In this document: one piece after another, positions 63,781-64,000 of the stretch
How positions within the stretch are numbered: the stretch's first letter is position 1
Layout of the letters: each line of letters starts with the position of its first letter
Assembly: GCA_035293945.1 (NCBI GenBank)
Contig: DATGLV010000027.1
Coordinates: forward strand, 1 to 64,000
Reading direction: 5' to 3'
Length of the DNA stretch: 64,000 bases
DNA from: VAZQ01 sp035293945
Lineage (GTDB): Bacteria; Pseudomonadota; Alphaproteobacteria; Rhizobiales; Xanthobacteraceae
The notes under the pieces: model-generated
The model's database searches: none
The model's input: only the letters and a program-made list of their open reading frames with translations
What the model was told of the DNA's origin: nothing
Translations under genes and position numbers: made by a program

Positions 63781-64000
63781 ATGGCCCCAATGCTGCGGCC
63801 CGACCCCGGAACGATGGGCGATCATAAGGTGATGCACGGCGAATGGCAGATCGGCCAAATAGACCAGCGGCCCTCCTTCCTGAACAAGGATCCGCGATTC
63901 ATCTGGGCGCTGAACGGCGTGCCATCGGGCCCCAAAGGGCTCCGCCTCGCGGGCGTCGCCGACACCATCGAGGCCGCGGAGGCGGAGCTCAAGAAGAGCT
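63781..64000 (+). CDS. Partial hypothetical protein cut by the window end
   Basis: Open frame from ATG 63781, with AAGGAG upstream, running off the end after 73 codons. HGEWQIGQIDQRPSFLNKDPRFIWALNG (in parts) resembles a family of small Bradyrhizobium proteins with a WQIGRI-type start. The 3' part is missing, so no function is proposed. Confidence 0.7.
   Translation, partial: MAPMLRPDPGTMGDHKVMHGEWQIGQIDQRPSFLNKDPRFIWALNGVPSGPKGLRLAGVADTIEAAEAELKKS

Overview
The window is GC-rich, densely coded DNA without rRNA, insertion sequences, prophage or CRISPR arrays. A CpaB-CpaF/TadBCD pilus cluster, a YggT-YggU pair, TctC- and DctP-type binding proteins, a small Bradyrhizobium-type protein with an N-terminal YRxNAxEC-like motif, and two TTAA-N7-TTAA sites matching the CtrA consensus all point to an alphaproteobacterium of the Hyphomicrobiales (Bradyrhizobium/Rhodoplanes/Pseudolabrys-like). 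This assignment is an inference from gene content; no 16S sequence is present.

Layout. 0-7 kb holds housekeeping genes: typA, a GNAT acetyltransferase, folD, yggU-yggT, tRNA-Ala(CGC), a short-chain dehydrogenase and a TerB-like protein. 6.6-15.1 kb is a minus-strand Tad/Cpa pilus-secretion cluster (cpaB, cpaC, a small lipoprotein, cpaE, cpaF, tadB, tadC, tadD) with no pilin, prepilin peptidase or TadE/F/G in view. 15.4-26.6 kb contains an alpha/beta hydrolase, a three-domain Aas-like MFS/acyltransferase/acyl-ACP synthetase, an FMN 2-hydroxyacid oxidase, prfC, a second hydrolase, and an MBOAT plus SGNH pair that probably O-acylates an extracytoplasmic polymer. 27-29.7 kb is a Cpx-like envelope-stress unit (Spy/CpxP-like protein, OmpR-type regulator, histidine kinase) preceded by a perfect GTAAA-N5-GTAAA direct repeat, the known CpxR-box architecture.

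34-50.5 kb is the metabolic core, all on the plus strand: enoyl-CoA hydratase, ADP-forming acyl-CoA synthetase, IclR regulator, then the two subunits of a molybdenum enzyme related to pyrogallol-phloroglucinol transhydroxylase/resorcinol hydroxylase, DUF4262, DoxX, a flavin-reductase-like protein, hydantoinase/oxoprolinase HyuA and HyuB, and an iron-type ABC binding protein and permease without an ATPase. The large molybdenum subunit carries an extra N-terminal domain of about 125 residues that looks like SCP2. This fused enzyme and its gene neighbourhood are my main candidate for an undescribed system, probably for uptake and ring hydroxylation of phenolic compounds.

50.6-60 kb is regulatory: an ECF sigma factor with no visible anti-sigma factor, then a translationally coupled unit of a DctP-type periplasmic binding protein (no TRAP membrane subunits), a membrane histidine kinase, a receiver-DUF3369-kinase hybrid and an OmpR-type regulator, followed by a sensory GGDEF-EAL protein with a CtrA-like site upstream. 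60-64 kb has small proteins, an MBL-fold hydrolase, an M48-like membrane protein that has lost two of three zinc ligands, a one-heme c-type protein and the start of a further gene cut by the window end.
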